DNA of 19,319 bases from Gaiellasilicea sp035645095 (GTDB lineage: Bacteria > Actinomycetota > Thermoleophilia > Gaiellales > Gaiellaceae), in contig DASQNG010000175.1 of the NCBI GenBank assembly GCA_035645095.1, positions 1-19,319 of the forward strand, given 5' to 3'. Under the pieces are notes generated by a model. The model was not told the origin of the DNA. It did no database searches and saw only the letters and a program-made list of their open reading frames with translations. The position numbers and the translations under genes are program-made. Positions 7,004 through 15,237 of this stretch are shown here, in pieces. Position 1 is the stretch's first letter. Each line of letters begins with the position of its first letter.

Positions 7004-7608
7004 GCGAGCACACCGTCGCCATCTGGAGCGACTACATCTGACCCTTCTGCCGCGCGGCGCAGCCGACGGCCGCGTGGCTCGAGCGCCGGTTCGGCGCCGA
7101 GGTGACCTGGCTCCCGTTCGACCTCCACCCGGAGTACCCGCCGGAGGGGCTACCGCGCGCACAGCTGCTCGCTCGCTACGGCCCCGGGATGACCGACCAC
7201 GTCCGCTCGTTCCTCGAGGCGCGCGGGCTCCCGTACGAGCCGCATCCGGAGGTGGTGCCGAACTCGCGGAAGGCACTCGCGCTGACCGAGCTGGCCCGGG
7301 ACCTGGGCCTGCACGCGGTCACGCACGACCGGTTGATGGACGCGTACTGGGCCGAGGCGCAGGATCTCGGCGACCGCGACGTCCTGCGGCGCCTCGCGGC
7401 GGAGGTCGGGCTGCCGCCGCCGCAGGTCGAGGAGGTGCTCGCCACCGATGTGTACGTTGACCGCGTGCTCGCCTCCACCCGCGACGCCGTCTCTCTCGGC
7501 GCGAACGCCGTCCCCGCGTTCGTGCTCGACCGACGCCTGCTCGTGCTGGGGGCGCAGCCGGAGGACGTGTTCGAGCAGGCGTTCGCGCAGCTCGCGGAGA
7601 CGCCGTGA
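7000..7608 (+). CDS. DsbA/FrnE-family thiol oxidoreductase with in-frame TGA, probable selenoprotein (Sec14)
   Basis: From the ATG at 7000-7002 the frame reads MSEHTVAIWSDYI, then TGA (7039-7041), then PFCRAAQPTAAW, and continues open to the TGA at 7606-7608. With the first TGA read as selenocysteine the product has 202 residues and an active site U14-P-F-C17. FrnE-type DsbA proteins have CPFC at this point, directly after WSDYI. The rest is intact: a helical insertion, then the cis-proline loop around P172 (NAVPAFVLD) and GAQPEDVFEQAF, a family hallmark. A stem-loop resembling a bacterial SECIS follows the TGA. The start overlaps the hisA stop (ATGA) and the end overlaps the next gene (GTGA). 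A conventional start after the TGA (GTG at 7102) would remove the active site and first strand of the thioredoxin fold. No signal peptide is seen, so the protein is probably cytoplasmic. Its substrate is unknown. Confidence 0.85.
7039..7041 (+). other. In-frame UGA, candidate selenocysteine codon
   Basis: Codon 14 of the DsbA/FrnE-like gene is TGA where the family has a TGC or TGT cysteine codon, the N-terminal nucleophile of CxxC. Coding continues uninterrupted for 188 further codons with strong family similarity on both sides. This is the classic pattern of selenocysteine replacing a redox cysteine. Confidence 0.8.
7049..7078 (+). promoter_or_regulatory. Candidate bacterial SECIS stem-loop
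   Basis: GCCGCGCGGC (7049-7058) pairs with GCCGCGTGGC (7069-7078) in a 10-bp stem with one G-U pair. The apical loop is GCAGCCGACG (7059-7068). It starts 17 bases after the TGA, and its first base is G. Bacterial SECIS elements lie within the coding region just after the UGA, with an apical loop roughly 16-37 nt downstream and a G in its first two positions; this hairpin meets both conditions. In GC-rich DNA such stems arise by chance, and the left arm is self-complementary, so alternative folds exist. Confidence 0.65.
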
Positions 7609-8225
7609 GCATCCGCTTCGTCGACGAGCTCGACGTCGGGTTCGGCTGGATCGAGGTCGCGCGCCTGCGCCGGTGCTCGCATGCGCTCGCCGCGGGCGGC
7701 AGGGTCTGGCTCCTCGACCCGATCGCGGCGACGGGAGCGGACGGCGACCCGATCGAGGAACGGGTCCGCGCACTCGGCGAGCCGGCCGGCGTGCTCCAGC
7801 TGCTCGACCGGCACACCCGCGAGAGCGAAGGCTGGGCACGACGGCTCGGTGTCCCGCTGCACGTCGTGCCCACTCACGTCGATGGGGCACCGTTCGTCTT
7901 CCTTCCGGTCGTGCGACGGCGCTTCTGGCGCGAGACCGCGCTCTGGTGGCCGGAGCAGCGCGTCCTCGTGACCGCCGATGCCCTGGGGACGATCCGGCAC
8001 TACTTCCGCGTCGCCGACGAGCGGCTCGGCGTGCACCCGCTGCTCCGACTGACGCCGCCGCGGTCTCTGCGCGGGCTCGAGCCGCGGCACGTCCTCGTCG
8101 GCCACGGCAAAGGCGTCCACGGCGACGACACCCCGGACGCGCTCGAGACGGCTCTGTCCGGTGCACGCCGCCGGATCCCGTCGCTCCTGCGCGAGCTCCC
8201 GATCCTCCTGCGGTCGAGGCGCTAG
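7605..8225 (+). CDS. Hypothetical protein, possibly a degenerate metallo-beta-lactamase fold
   Basis: A 206-residue protein begins at a GTG overlapping the stop of the selenoprotein candidate (GTGA), so the two are probably translated together. The strand-rich N-terminus (GGRVWLLDPI), the RLGVPLHVVPTH segment, LVTADALGTI, and PRHVLVGHGKGVHGD near residues 163-177 follow the order of strands and loops in metallo-beta-lactamase-fold proteins. The classical HxHxDH zinc motif is absent: LDRHTRES stands about where it should be. If the fold is right, the metal site is altered or lost. The C-terminus is basic (LLRSRR). No signal peptide or membrane segment is seen. Function is not known; the operon suggests it may work with the redox protein. 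Confidence 0.6.
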   Translation: MSIRFVDELDVGFGWIEVARLRRCSHALAAGGRVWLLDPIAATGADGDPIEERVRALGEPAGVLQLLDRHTRESEGWARRLGVPLHVVPTHVDGAPFVFLPVVRRRFWRETALWWPEQRVLVTADALGTIRHYFRVADERLGVHPLLRLTPPRSLRGLEPRHVLVGHGKGVHGDDTPDALETALSGARRRIPSLLRELPILLRSRR

Positions 8226-8240
8226 TGGCACTTCGCCACT
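8224..8240 (+). terminator. Hairpin beginning in the stop codon of the 7605-8225 gene
   Basis: AGTGGC (8224-8229) pairs perfectly with GCCACT (8235-8240) around a five-base loop. The stem begins with the last two bases of the TAG stop. There is no T tract, so this may be a weak terminator or a 3'-end stabiliser. Confidence 0.35.
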
Positions 8241-8257
8241 GACACAGGCGCCTCGCT

Positions 8258-8304
8258 CTCGGAGCCCGCACCCGCCGCTTCCGCAGCCGAGCTGGCGCTC
8301 CGAG
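8258..8304. terminator. Inverted repeat between convergent genes
   Basis: CTCGGAGC (8258-8265) and GCTCCGAG (8297-8304) form a perfect 8-bp inverted repeat separated by 31 bases. It lies in the 82-base gap between the convergent ends of the 7605-8225 gene and fbiC. It may terminate transcription from both sides; no T tract is present. Confidence 0.3.
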
Positions 8305-8307
8305 CCA

Positions 8308-10653
8308 CTACCTCGCCGGCGACGCTGTGAGGCCGGGCCGGACGAGGCGGGCGGGGCGCTTCAGGTTCGCGTCGCGGACGTGCGGGTCGACGCGCGGGGC
8401 GAGCGGCGGCGCGCCGAACGAGGCGGCGCAACGCTCGGCCGGCGCGTCGCCGTAGAGGGTCGTGCGCTGCCGCGGGACGCGACCGTTCGCGCGGATCAGC
8501 GCCTCCATCCCCTCCGGCGACAGCTCCTGACCGTGCGCGGCGCCGGCCGAGCGGGAGATGGACTCGTTCATGAGCGTGCCGCCGAGGTCGTTCACACCGG
8601 CGCGGAGCACCTCGCCGACGCCGGCCGGCCCGAGCTTCACCCACGACGCCTGCACGTTCGTGATCTCGGGGTGGAGCGCGAGGCGGGCGACGGCGTGCAC
8701 GAGCAGCGTCTCGCCCCACGTCGGCCCGGATCGTGCGCGCCCCTGCAGCCACATCGGCGCCTCCATGTGCACGAACGGGAGCGGCACGAACTCCGTGAAG
8801 CCGCCCGACCGGCGCTGCTGCTCCTTCGCGCGCAGGAGGTGCCTCGCCCAGTGCCGCGGCGCCTCGACGTGTCCGAACATCATCGTCACGTTCGAGCGCA
8901 GCCCAACCCGGTGCGCCGCCTCGTGCACCGCAAGCCACTGCGCTGTCGTCAGCTTGTCGGGGCAGATCGCCGCCCGCACCTCGTCGTCGAGGATCTCCGC
9001 CGCGGTGCCAGGCAGGGAGCCGAGGCCGAGGTCGCGCAGCCGTGTCAGATACGGCTCCAGCTCGAGGCCGAGCGTCGCGGCTCCCTGCCACACCTCGAGC
9101 GCCGAGAACGCGTGCACGTGGAGCCCCGGCACGGCGTCCCGGATCGCCGTCACCACCGACGCGTAGTAGTCGCCGGTGAACGCCGGGTGGATCCCGCCCT
9201 GGAGGCAGATCTCGGTCGCCCCCCGCTCCCACGCCTCGCGCGCCCGCCGCACGATCTCCCCGTGCGGGACGAGGTACGGCGCCCCGCGCAGGTTCGCCGC
9301 GAGCTTCCCCTTCGAGAAGGCGCAGAAGCCGCAGCGGAAGTAGCAGACGTTCGTGTACTGGACGTTCCGCGTCACGACGTAGGTGACCGCGTCGCCGCAG
9401 ACCTCGCGGCGGAGCCTGTCGGCGGCGGCGAAGACGCGCTGCCGCTCCTCGCCGCGCGCCCGGAACAGGCGGACGAGCTCCTCCTCCTCGAGCCCGTCGC
9501 TCGTGTCCACCGGCAGCGCGTTGCGGCGGACGACGAACGGCGCCGGCCGCGCCTCGCCGGCGTGCCACACATCCTCCCGCGCCAGTCCGAGCGCGTCGGC
9601 GGCGCGCAGCGCGGCCGGCAGCACCGCGACGTCGAGCCACTCCGCGGTCAGGTAGCGCGGGTACACGGGGAGCCGTGGGGCGAGCTCGAGCCCACGAGAG
9701 CGCGTCGCCGCGGCGAGCCGCTCGCGCGCGGGCCAAGGCGCCTCCGGGTTGACGTGGTCGATCGTGACGGGGGAGACACCGCCCCAGTCGTCGATGCCGG
9801 CGTCGAGGAGGAGCGGGAAGTCGTCGGCGAGGTTCGGCGGCGCCTGCACGGCGACGTCGTCCGGGAGCAGGAGCCGCGCCGCCGCGATCGTCCACAGGTG
9901 CTCCGACTGCTCCGGCTCCGGGTGCGACGCCATCCGGGTGCCCGGCTTCGCCCGGAAGTTCTGGACGATCACCTCCTGCAGATGCCCGCCCTCGGCGTGG
10001 GCGCGCGCGAGGGCCGCGAGCGCGTCGAGGCGCTCCGCCCGCGTTTCGCCGATGCCGATCAGGATCCCGCTCGTGAACGGGATGCGCAGTTCGCCCGCGG
10101 CGGCGATCGTCTCCAGCCGGAGCGCCGGCAGCTTGTCGGGCGAGGCCCAATGCGGCCCGCCCTTCGCCGAGAGCCGCTCCGCCGTCGTCTCGAGCATGAT
10201 CCCCATCGACGCCGACACCGGCCGCAGCAACGCAAGCTCGTCGCTGGTGAGGACGCCGGGATTCAGGTGCGGCAGCAGCCCGGTCTCGTCGAGCACCCGC
10301 CGCGCCACGCGGGCGAGGTACTCCACGGTCGTCGCGCAGTCGAGCGTGCGCAACTCGCGGCGGGCGACCTCGTAGCGCAGTTCCGGCTTGTCGCCGAGCG
10401 TGAAGAGGGCCTCGGTGCAGCCGGCGGCGGCGCCGGCGCGCGCGATCGCAAGCACCTCGTCCTCCCTGAGGTAGGCCCGCTCGCCGCGGCGCGGCGGCCG
10501 CGCGAAGGTGCAATAGCCGCAGACGTCGCGGCACAGCGTCGTCAGCGGGACGAAGACCTTCGGCGAGTAGGTGACGAGCCCGCCGCCGCGGCGCCGCTCG
10601 CGTGCGGCCGCGAGCAGCTCGTCGAGCGACGCGTCGAGCAGGTCGGCCGCCAT
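8308..10653 (-). CDS. fbiC: FO synthase FbiC (fused CofG and CofH radical SAM domains)
   Basis: FbiC (781 residues) joins tyrosine and the flavin precursor 5-amino-6-ribitylaminouracil to make 7,8-didemethyl-8-hydroxy-5-deazariboflavin, the chromophore of coenzyme F420. Two radical SAM halves are present, each with a CxxxCxxC cluster motif: C41, C45, C48 (CRDVCGYC, CofG half) and C437, C441, C444 (CYFRCGFC, CofH half). Other family landmarks are PHLNPGVLT, QNFRAKPGT, CLQGGIHP, LPGTAAEILDDEVR and the C-terminal NDLGGTLMNESISR. The fused form is typical of actinobacteria; archaea and cyanobacteria usually have separate CofG and CofH. The ATG at 10651-10653 is preceded at six bases by a TAGGGT box. 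It appears to be a single-gene unit. Confidence 0.96.
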   Translation of the reverse strand: MAADLLDASLDELLAAARERRRGGGLVTYSPKVFVPLTTLCRDVCGYCTFARPPRRGERAYLREDEVLAIARAGAAAGCTEALFTLGDKPELRYEVARRELRTLDCATTVEYLARVARRVLDETGLLPHLNPGVLTSDELALLRPVSASMGIMLETTAERLSAKGGPHWASPDKLPALRLETIAAAGELRIPFTSGILIGIGETRAERLDALAALARAHAEGGHLQEVIVQNFRAKPGTRMASHPEPEQSEHLWTIAAARLLLPDDVAVQAPPNLADDFPLLLDAGIDDWGGVSPVTIDHVNPEAPWPARERLAAATRSRGLELAPRLPVYPRYLTAEWLDVAVLPAALRAADALGLAREDVWHAGEARPAPFVVRRNALPVDTSDGLEEEELVRLFRARGEERQRVFAAADRLRREVCGDAVTYVVTRNVQYTNVCYFRCGFCAFSKGKLAANLRGAPYLVPHGEIVRRAREAWERGATEICLQGGIHPAFTGDYYASVVTAIRDAVPGLHVHAFSALEVWQGAATLGLELEPYLTRLRDLGLGSLPGTAAEILDDEVRAAICPDKLTTAQWLAVHEAAHRVGLRSNVTMMFGHVEAPRHWARHLLRAKEQQRRSGGFTEFVPLPFVHMEAPMWLQGRARSGPTWGETLLVHAVARLALHPEITNVQASWVKLGPAGVGEVLRAGVNDLGGTLMNESISRSAGAAHGQELSPEGMEALIRANGRVPRQRTTLYGDAPAERCAASFGAPPLAPRVDPHVRDANLKRPARLVRPGLTASPAR

Positions 10654-10659
10654 GGGCGC

Positions 10660-10665
10660 ACCCTA
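10660..10665 (-). promoter_or_regulatory. Candidate -10 box for leaderless fbiC
   Basis: On the minus strand TAGGGT is followed by six bases (GCGCCC) and the ATG of fbiC. There is no purine-rich Shine-Dalgarno between them. The same TANNNT-N6-start spacing occurs before hisA and before the gene at 18790. No -35 element is obvious. Confidence 0.5.
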
Positions 10666-10688
10666 ACGACGGTCCGCCGCCGCGACCT

Positions 10689-10711
10689 CACCCCGCGGCT
10701 ACGCGCGGGTG
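10689..10711 (-). terminator. Hairpin carrying the livM stop codon in its loop
   Basis: CACCC-CGCG (10689-10697) pairs with CGCG-C-GGGTG (10702-10711), a 9-bp stem with one bulged base and a four-base loop. The loop contains the TAG stop of livM (complement of 10699-10701). No T tract follows, so it may be a non-canonical terminator or a 3'-end barrier. Confidence 0.35.
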
Positions 10712-11772
10712 GTGAGCCGCGACGCGAGCCAGGTGACCCGGCGGATCAGACCGGCGGCGCCCATCGGCAGCAGGAGCATCACGGCGATCAGGATCACGCC
10801 GTAGACGACGGCCGGCGCCCCGGGCGATTTCGAGATCGACTGCGCCCAGAGTGGCAGGAACTGGATGAAGACTGCGCCGAAGACGAGCGGCCAGAGCGAC
10901 CCGAGGCCGCCGACGACGACGCCGACGAGGAGGAAGATGGAGAGCGTGATGGGGAATGTCTCCGGGTTCACGAACGTCGTCGCGATCCCGAGCAGCGACC
11001 CGGCGACGCCGGCGTAGAAGGCGCTGATCCCGAACGCCAGGGTCTTGTAGCGCGCCAGGCTGACGCCGGCCGACGCGGCGGCGAGCTCGCTGTCGCGGAC
11101 GGCGCGGAGGGCGCGGCCGAAGCGGCCGCGGAGCATGAACCACGCGAGCGCGAACATCCCCAGGGCGATCCCCCAGCTCAGGTAGTAGAGCCACTCGTTG
11201 AAGGTCGGGATGTCGAACGGGCCGATCGACACGCCCGCGGGGGTCTCCTCGAACGTCTCGGGGTCGGTGCCCCCCACGCCCGTCAGCCGCGGCGAGTCGA
11301 AGAGGTTGATCCCGGGGCCGCCGCCGGTGAAGCTCTCGAACTTCCGGATCACGGCCGGCGTCGCGACCGCGACCGCGAAGGTCGCGAGCGCGAGGTAGAG
11401 GCCCGCGAGCCGGAGCGCCGGGAAGCCGAAGAGGAAGCCGAAGATCCCTGCGACGACGCCAGCGATCGGGATCGTCCAGACGTCCTGGAGGTCACCGGAG
11501 AAGACGTGGCCGCCGATCTCGAGGCCCTGGTCGGAGATCAGGATCGCGGTCGTATACCCGCCGATCGCCATGTACGCGCCGTGGCCCAGCGAGATCTGGC
11601 CCGTGAACCCGGTGAGGATGTTCAACCCGAGCAGCGCGATCAGGTAGATGCCGACGTACGCGAACTGCTGCGCACGGAAGTCGCTGACGAAGCGCGGCAG
11701 GAACAGGATGGCGGCCGCCGCGACAAGGAACAGCACGATCTTGACGAGCTCGCTGCGGGCGGGCCTCGTCAC
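10699..11772 (-). CDS. livM: Branched-chain amino acid-type ABC transporter permease LivM
   Basis: LivM (357 residues) is one of two membrane subunits of a HAAT-family ABC importer. Multiple hydrophobic segments are evident, starting with IVLFLVAAAAILFLP. The permease signature GLNILTGFTGQISLGHGAYMAIGGY follows at about residues 48-72 (motif split: GLNILTGFTG, then QISLGHGAYMAIGGY). The cytoplasmic coupling loop is GRFGRALRAVRDSELAAASAGVSL. The start is the GTG at 11770-11772 overlapping the livH stop (GTGA). An extracytoplasmic stretch of about 40 residues between FESFTGGGPG and the next membrane segment is polar and acidic. The substrate is probably a branched-chain amino acid or related compound, but family members also carry amides and urea. 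Confidence 0.93.
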   Translation of the reverse strand: MTRPARSELVKIVLFLVAAAAILFLPRFVSDFRAQQFAYVGIYLIALLGLNILTGFTGQISLGHGAYMAIGGYTTAILISDQGLEIGGHVFSGDLQDVWTIPIAGVVAGIFGFLFGFPALRLAGLYLALATFAVAVATPAVIRKFESFTGGGPGINLFDSPRLTGVGGTDPETFEETPAGVSIGPFDIPTFNEWLYYLSWGIALGMFALAWFMLRGRFGRALRAVRDSELAAASAGVSLARYKTLAFGISAFYAGVAGSLLGIATTFVNPETFPITLSIFLLVGVVVGGLGSLWPLVFGAVFIQFLPLWAQSISKSPGAPAVVYGVILIAVMLLLPMGAAGLIRRVTWLASRLTTRA

Positions 11773-12653
11773 ACGCGCCTCGCGACCGGCTTGCCGAAGA
11801 GGCCCTCCGGCTTGACGAGCAGGACGACGAGGATGATCAGGAGCGCCGCAGGCAGCCGCAGGTCGGCGCCGACGAAGTCGATGTAGGAGCCGAGCAGGTT
11901 CAGCCCGACGCCGAGCATGAGCCCCCCGGCGACCGCGCCGAACGGGGAGTCGATCCCGCCGAGCACCGCGGCGGCGAACGCGTAGATGAGGAGCGCCTGC
12001 ATCATCGTCGGGTCGAGGAAGACGGTCGGCGCGGCGAGCATCCCGGCGACGGCACCGAGCGCCGCGGCGAGCCCCCAGCCGATCCCGAGCATCCAGCCGA
12101 CCCGGACGCCGACGAGGCGGCTCGCATCGGGGTTGAGCGCCGATGCGCGCATCGCAAGACCGACCTTCGTGAACTGGAAGAACGCCCACAGCGCGAGCAC
12201 GAGCGCGAGCACGACGCCGATCGTCCCGAGGTCCTGCACCGAGATCGCCACGCCACCGACGAGGATCGTCTCGTTCGGGAACGCACTCGGGAACGCGCGC
12301 ACCTCGGCGCTCCAGATCCAGCCGGCGAGCCCGTTGAAGATCAGGACGAGCCCGATCGTCACGATCACGATCGTCAGGATGGGCGCGCGCTCGATCGGCC
12401 GGATCACCGTCCGCTGCACCGCCAGGCCGCCGATGAACGAGAGCACGATCGTGGCCGCGAACGCGGGCCAGTAGGACCACCCGTGGTTCGCCGTCAGCGT
12501 CCACGCGATGTAGGTCGAGAACATCGCCATCTCGCCCTGCGCGAAGTTGATCACCCCGGTCGCTCGGTGGATCAGCACGAGCGCGAGCGCGAGCGCCGCG
12601 TAGATCGCGCCGGACGCGAGCCCCGAGACCACCTGCTGAAAGAACTGCGCCAT
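11769..12653 (-). CDS. livH: Branched-chain amino acid-type ABC transporter permease LivH
   Basis: LivH (294 residues) is the second permease subunit, pairing with LivM. The N-terminus FFQQVVSGLASGAIYAALAL and the following GVINFAQGEMAMFSTYIAW are characteristic of the family. The coupling loop is LAMRASALNPDASRLVGV. GGIDSPFGAVAGGLMLGVGLN precedes the last helices, and the end VLLVKPEGLFGKP is the standard LivH C-terminus. Length is normal. The ATG at 12651-12653 is three bases after the stop of livF, and its own stop overlaps livM. Confidence 0.94.
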   Translation of the reverse strand: MAQFFQQVVSGLASGAIYAALALALVLIHRATGVINFAQGEMAMFSTYIAWTLTANHGWSYWPAFAATIVLSFIGGLAVQRTVIRPIERAPILTIVIVTIGLVLIFNGLAGWIWSAEVRAFPSAFPNETILVGGVAISVQDLGTIGVVLALVLALWAFFQFTKVGLAMRASALNPDASRLVGVRVGWMLGIGWGLAAALGAVAGMLAAPTVFLDPTMMQALLIYAFAAAVLGGIDSPFGAVAGGLMLGVGLNLLGSYIDFVGADLRLPAALLIILVVLLVKPEGLFGKPVARRV

Positions 12654-12656
12654 CCG

Positions 12657-13347
<691 letters not shown>

Positions 13348-13361
<14 letters not shown>

Positions 13362-14190
13362 CGCGCTCCTCGTCGACCGCCGGCGGCAGTGGGGGCGGCG
13401 GCGGTGCCGGCAGCTCCGCAGGCACCTCGGGCAACGGCGCGGTCTCGCGCGCCTGCCGCGCCTCCCGCTCGGCGGAGCCGTCGTCGTCGGTGCCGAGGTA
13501 CGCCTCGATCACGGCGGGGTCGGCACGCACCTCCGCCGGGGTCCCCGACGCGATCTTGCGGCCGAAGTTCAGCACCTCGACGTGGTCCGAGATCCCCATC
13601 ACGAGGTTCATGTGGTGCTCGACCAGCAGCACCGTCAGGTCGTAGTCCTCCCGCACCTGCTGGATGAAGCGGCCGAGCTCCTCGACCTCCTCGTGGTTGA
13701 GCCCGCCCGCAGGCTCGTCGAGGAGCAGCAGCTTCGGCCGGGAGACGAGGGCCCGTGCGAGCTCGACCCGCTTCAACGTCCCGAACGGCAGGCCGGCCAC
13801 CGGGCGGCCGGCGAGCGTCCCAAGCCCGACGTAGTCGATCGCCTCGTGCGCCTCCCGCGCTCGGTCGCGGCCGCCGGTGTGCGCGCCGACGAGCACGTTG
13901 TCCAGCACCGTCATCGTCCGGAAGAGCTCGACGTTCTGGAACGTGCGGGCGATGCCCTGCCGGACGATGCCGTGCACCGGCGTCTTCAGAAGGTTTCGCC
14001 CGGCGAAGACGACCTCGCCTTCGTTCGGCGTGTACAGCCGGGTGATGACGTTGAACGCCGTCGTCTTGCCGGCGCCGTTCGGGCCGATCAGCCCGGCGAT
14101 CTGCCCCTCCTCGACGTCGAAGGAGACCCCGTCGAGGGCGACGACGCCGCCGAAGCGCCGGGTCACGTTCCGCAGCGAGAGGAGGGCCAC
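13348..14190 (-). CDS. livG: ABC transporter ATP-binding protein LivG with proline-rich tail
   Basis: LivG (280 residues) is the partner ATPase. Walker A is GPNGAGKTTAFN, the Q-loop segment IARTFQNVELFRTMTVLDNV, the signature is the LivG form LPFGTLKRVELARAL, Walker B LLLLDEPAGGLN, and the H-loop LLVEHHMNLVMGISD. After the normal end (EAYLGTDDD, about residue 237) comes a tail of about 40 residues that is charged and then proline-rich, with a run of five prolines; standard LivG proteins end near 255. The start is the GTG at 14188-14190, the first gene of livGFHM. No periplasmic binding protein gene accompanies the operon in this window. Confidence 0.93.
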
Positions 14191-14199
14191 CGCCCGCGT

Positions 14200-14205
14200 A
14201 GCCTA
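14200..14205 (-). promoter_or_regulatory. Candidate -10 box for the liv operon
   Basis: TAGGCT on the minus strand fits TANNNT and is followed by nine bases before the GTG of livG. This would leave a leader of only two or three bases. It lies in the 111-base divergent gap with the desaturase gene. No -35 match is clear. Confidence 0.3.
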
Positions 14206-14245
14206 AGCACGTGCGGGCGAGCGTGCCATGCGGAGCGGGAGCCGC

Positions 14246-14251
14246 TACCCT
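14246..14251 (+). promoter_or_regulatory. Weak candidate -10 box for the desaturase
   Basis: TACCCT matches TANNNT and lies about 50 bases before the desaturase start, in the gap divergent from livG. The implied transcript would carry a true leader with a Shine-Dalgarno. Support is only the hexamer, so this is tentative. Confidence 0.2.
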
Positions 14252-14287
14252 CCCCCGGCCGAACGTTTGCCGTCCGCCGCCACAGTC

Positions 14288-14294
14288 GAGGAAG
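14288..14294 (+). promoter_or_regulatory. Shine-Dalgarno fixing the desaturase start
   Basis: GAGGAAG is followed by seven bases and GTG at 14302. This is the clearest ribosome binding site in the window and selects this GTG, although the frame is open far upstream. Confidence 0.6.
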
Positions 14295-14301
14295 CCATCA
14301 C

Positions 14302-15237
14302 GTGAGCACCGCCACCGCCACGCCCGAGCAGGAGCAGGTGCACGAGCTGCCGACCAGCCAGAAGGTCACGAACCTGATCGGCGTCGCGCTCCCGTTCGCC
14401 GGCTTCGTCGCCTCCATCTTCTTCCTCTGGGGGAGCCTGATCACGTGGCGCGACGTGACGATTCTCGTCGTCGGCTACCTTCTCACCTGCCTCGGCATCT
14501 CGATCGGGTTCCACCGGCTCTTCACGCACCGCGCGTACGAGACGTACCGGCCGATCCGCTACGGGCTCGCCGTCCTGGGCTCGATGGCCGTGCAGGGGCC
14601 GGTGATCCGCTGGGTGTCCGACCACCGCAAGCACCACAACTTCGCCGACCGCGACGGCGACCCGCACTCCCCGCACGCCGGATTCGAGCCGGGTCTCCGC
14701 GGCAAGCTGGCCGGGCTGTGGCACGCGCACGTCGGCTGGCTCTTCCGGAACGTCGGTCGGGCCGAGTGGACGAAGTACGCGAAGGACCTGATGGCGGACC
14801 GGGGCATGGTGCGGATCTCGCAGCTCTTCGGCCTCTGGGTCGGCCTCTCGCTCGCGCTCCCCTTCTTCGCCGGCTACCTCTGGGGCGGCACCGTCGGCGC
14901 AGGGCTGCAGGCGCTCTTCTGGGGCGGGCTGATCCGGATCTTCCTGCTCCACCACATCACGTGGTCAGTGAACTCCGTCTGCCACTTCGTGGGGTCACGC
15001 CGCTTCCGGGTGAAGGACGAGTCGCGGAACGTCTGGTGGCTCTCGTGGATCTCGCTCGGCGAGTCCTGGCACCACAACCACCACGCATTCCCGTCGTCAG
15101 CGTTCCACGGCCTGAAGCCCTGGGAGCTCGACCTCGGCGGGCTCGTGATCCGGCTGATGCGTCGGCTCGGGCTCGTCTGGAAGGTCGTCACGATCCCGCC
15201 CGAGCTGCAGCGCAAGCGCGAACTCGCGGCCGAGTAG
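14302..15237 (+). CDS. Membrane fatty acyl-CoA desaturase (delta-9 type)
   Basis: This 311-residue integral membrane di-iron enzyme introduces a cis double bond into a fatty acyl chain. The three histidine clusters are HRLFTH (71-76), HRKHH (108-112) and HHNHH (257-261), with an extra HH at 217-218. Hydrophobic stretches around 25-45, 52-68, 173-194 and 199-216 give the usual four-helix topology. The sequence GISIGFHRLFTHRAYE and DRDGDPHSPHAGFEPG mark the stearoyl-CoA/acyl-CoA desaturase family. A cytochrome b5 domain is absent, as is normal in bacteria, so an external electron donor is needed. The start is set by a strong Shine-Dalgarno. The gene is divergent from livG; its 3' end is partly duplicated downstream. 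Confidence 0.93.
   Translation: MSTATATPEQEQVHELPTSQKVTNLIGVALPFAGFVASIFFLWGSLITWRDVTILVVGYLLTCLGISIGFHRLFTHRAYETYRPIRYGLAVLGSMAVQGPVIRWVSDHRKHHNFADRDGDPHSPHAGFEPGLRGKLAGLWHAHVGWLFRNVGRAEWTKYAKDLMADRGMVRISQLFGLWVGLSLALPFFAGYLWGGTVGAGLQALFWGGLIRIFLLHHITWSVNSVCHFVGSRRFRVKDESRNVWWLSWISLGESWHHNHHAFPSSAFHGLKPWELDLGGLVIRLMRRLGLVWKVVTIPPELQRKRELAAE

Noticed and set aside
7039..7041. TGA as a nonsense mutation making a pseudogene
   Set aside because: Not fully excluded, but the frame downstream is intact, the position is exactly the redox cysteine, and a SECIS-like stem follows. No other decay is seen in the gene.
7102..7608. A 168-residue DsbA-like gene starting at GTG 7102
   Set aside because: This start drops the first strand and the whole active site and leaves a 98-base gap after hisA, in an operon where genes overlap by four bases. 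The longer reading through the TGA is better supported.
8161..11886. A very long open frame on the plus strand across fbiC and livM
   Set aside because: It is antisense to two well-supported genes; its residues are arginine-, glutamate- and histidine-rich with no domain. Long antisense frames are expected at this GC content, where stop codons are rare.
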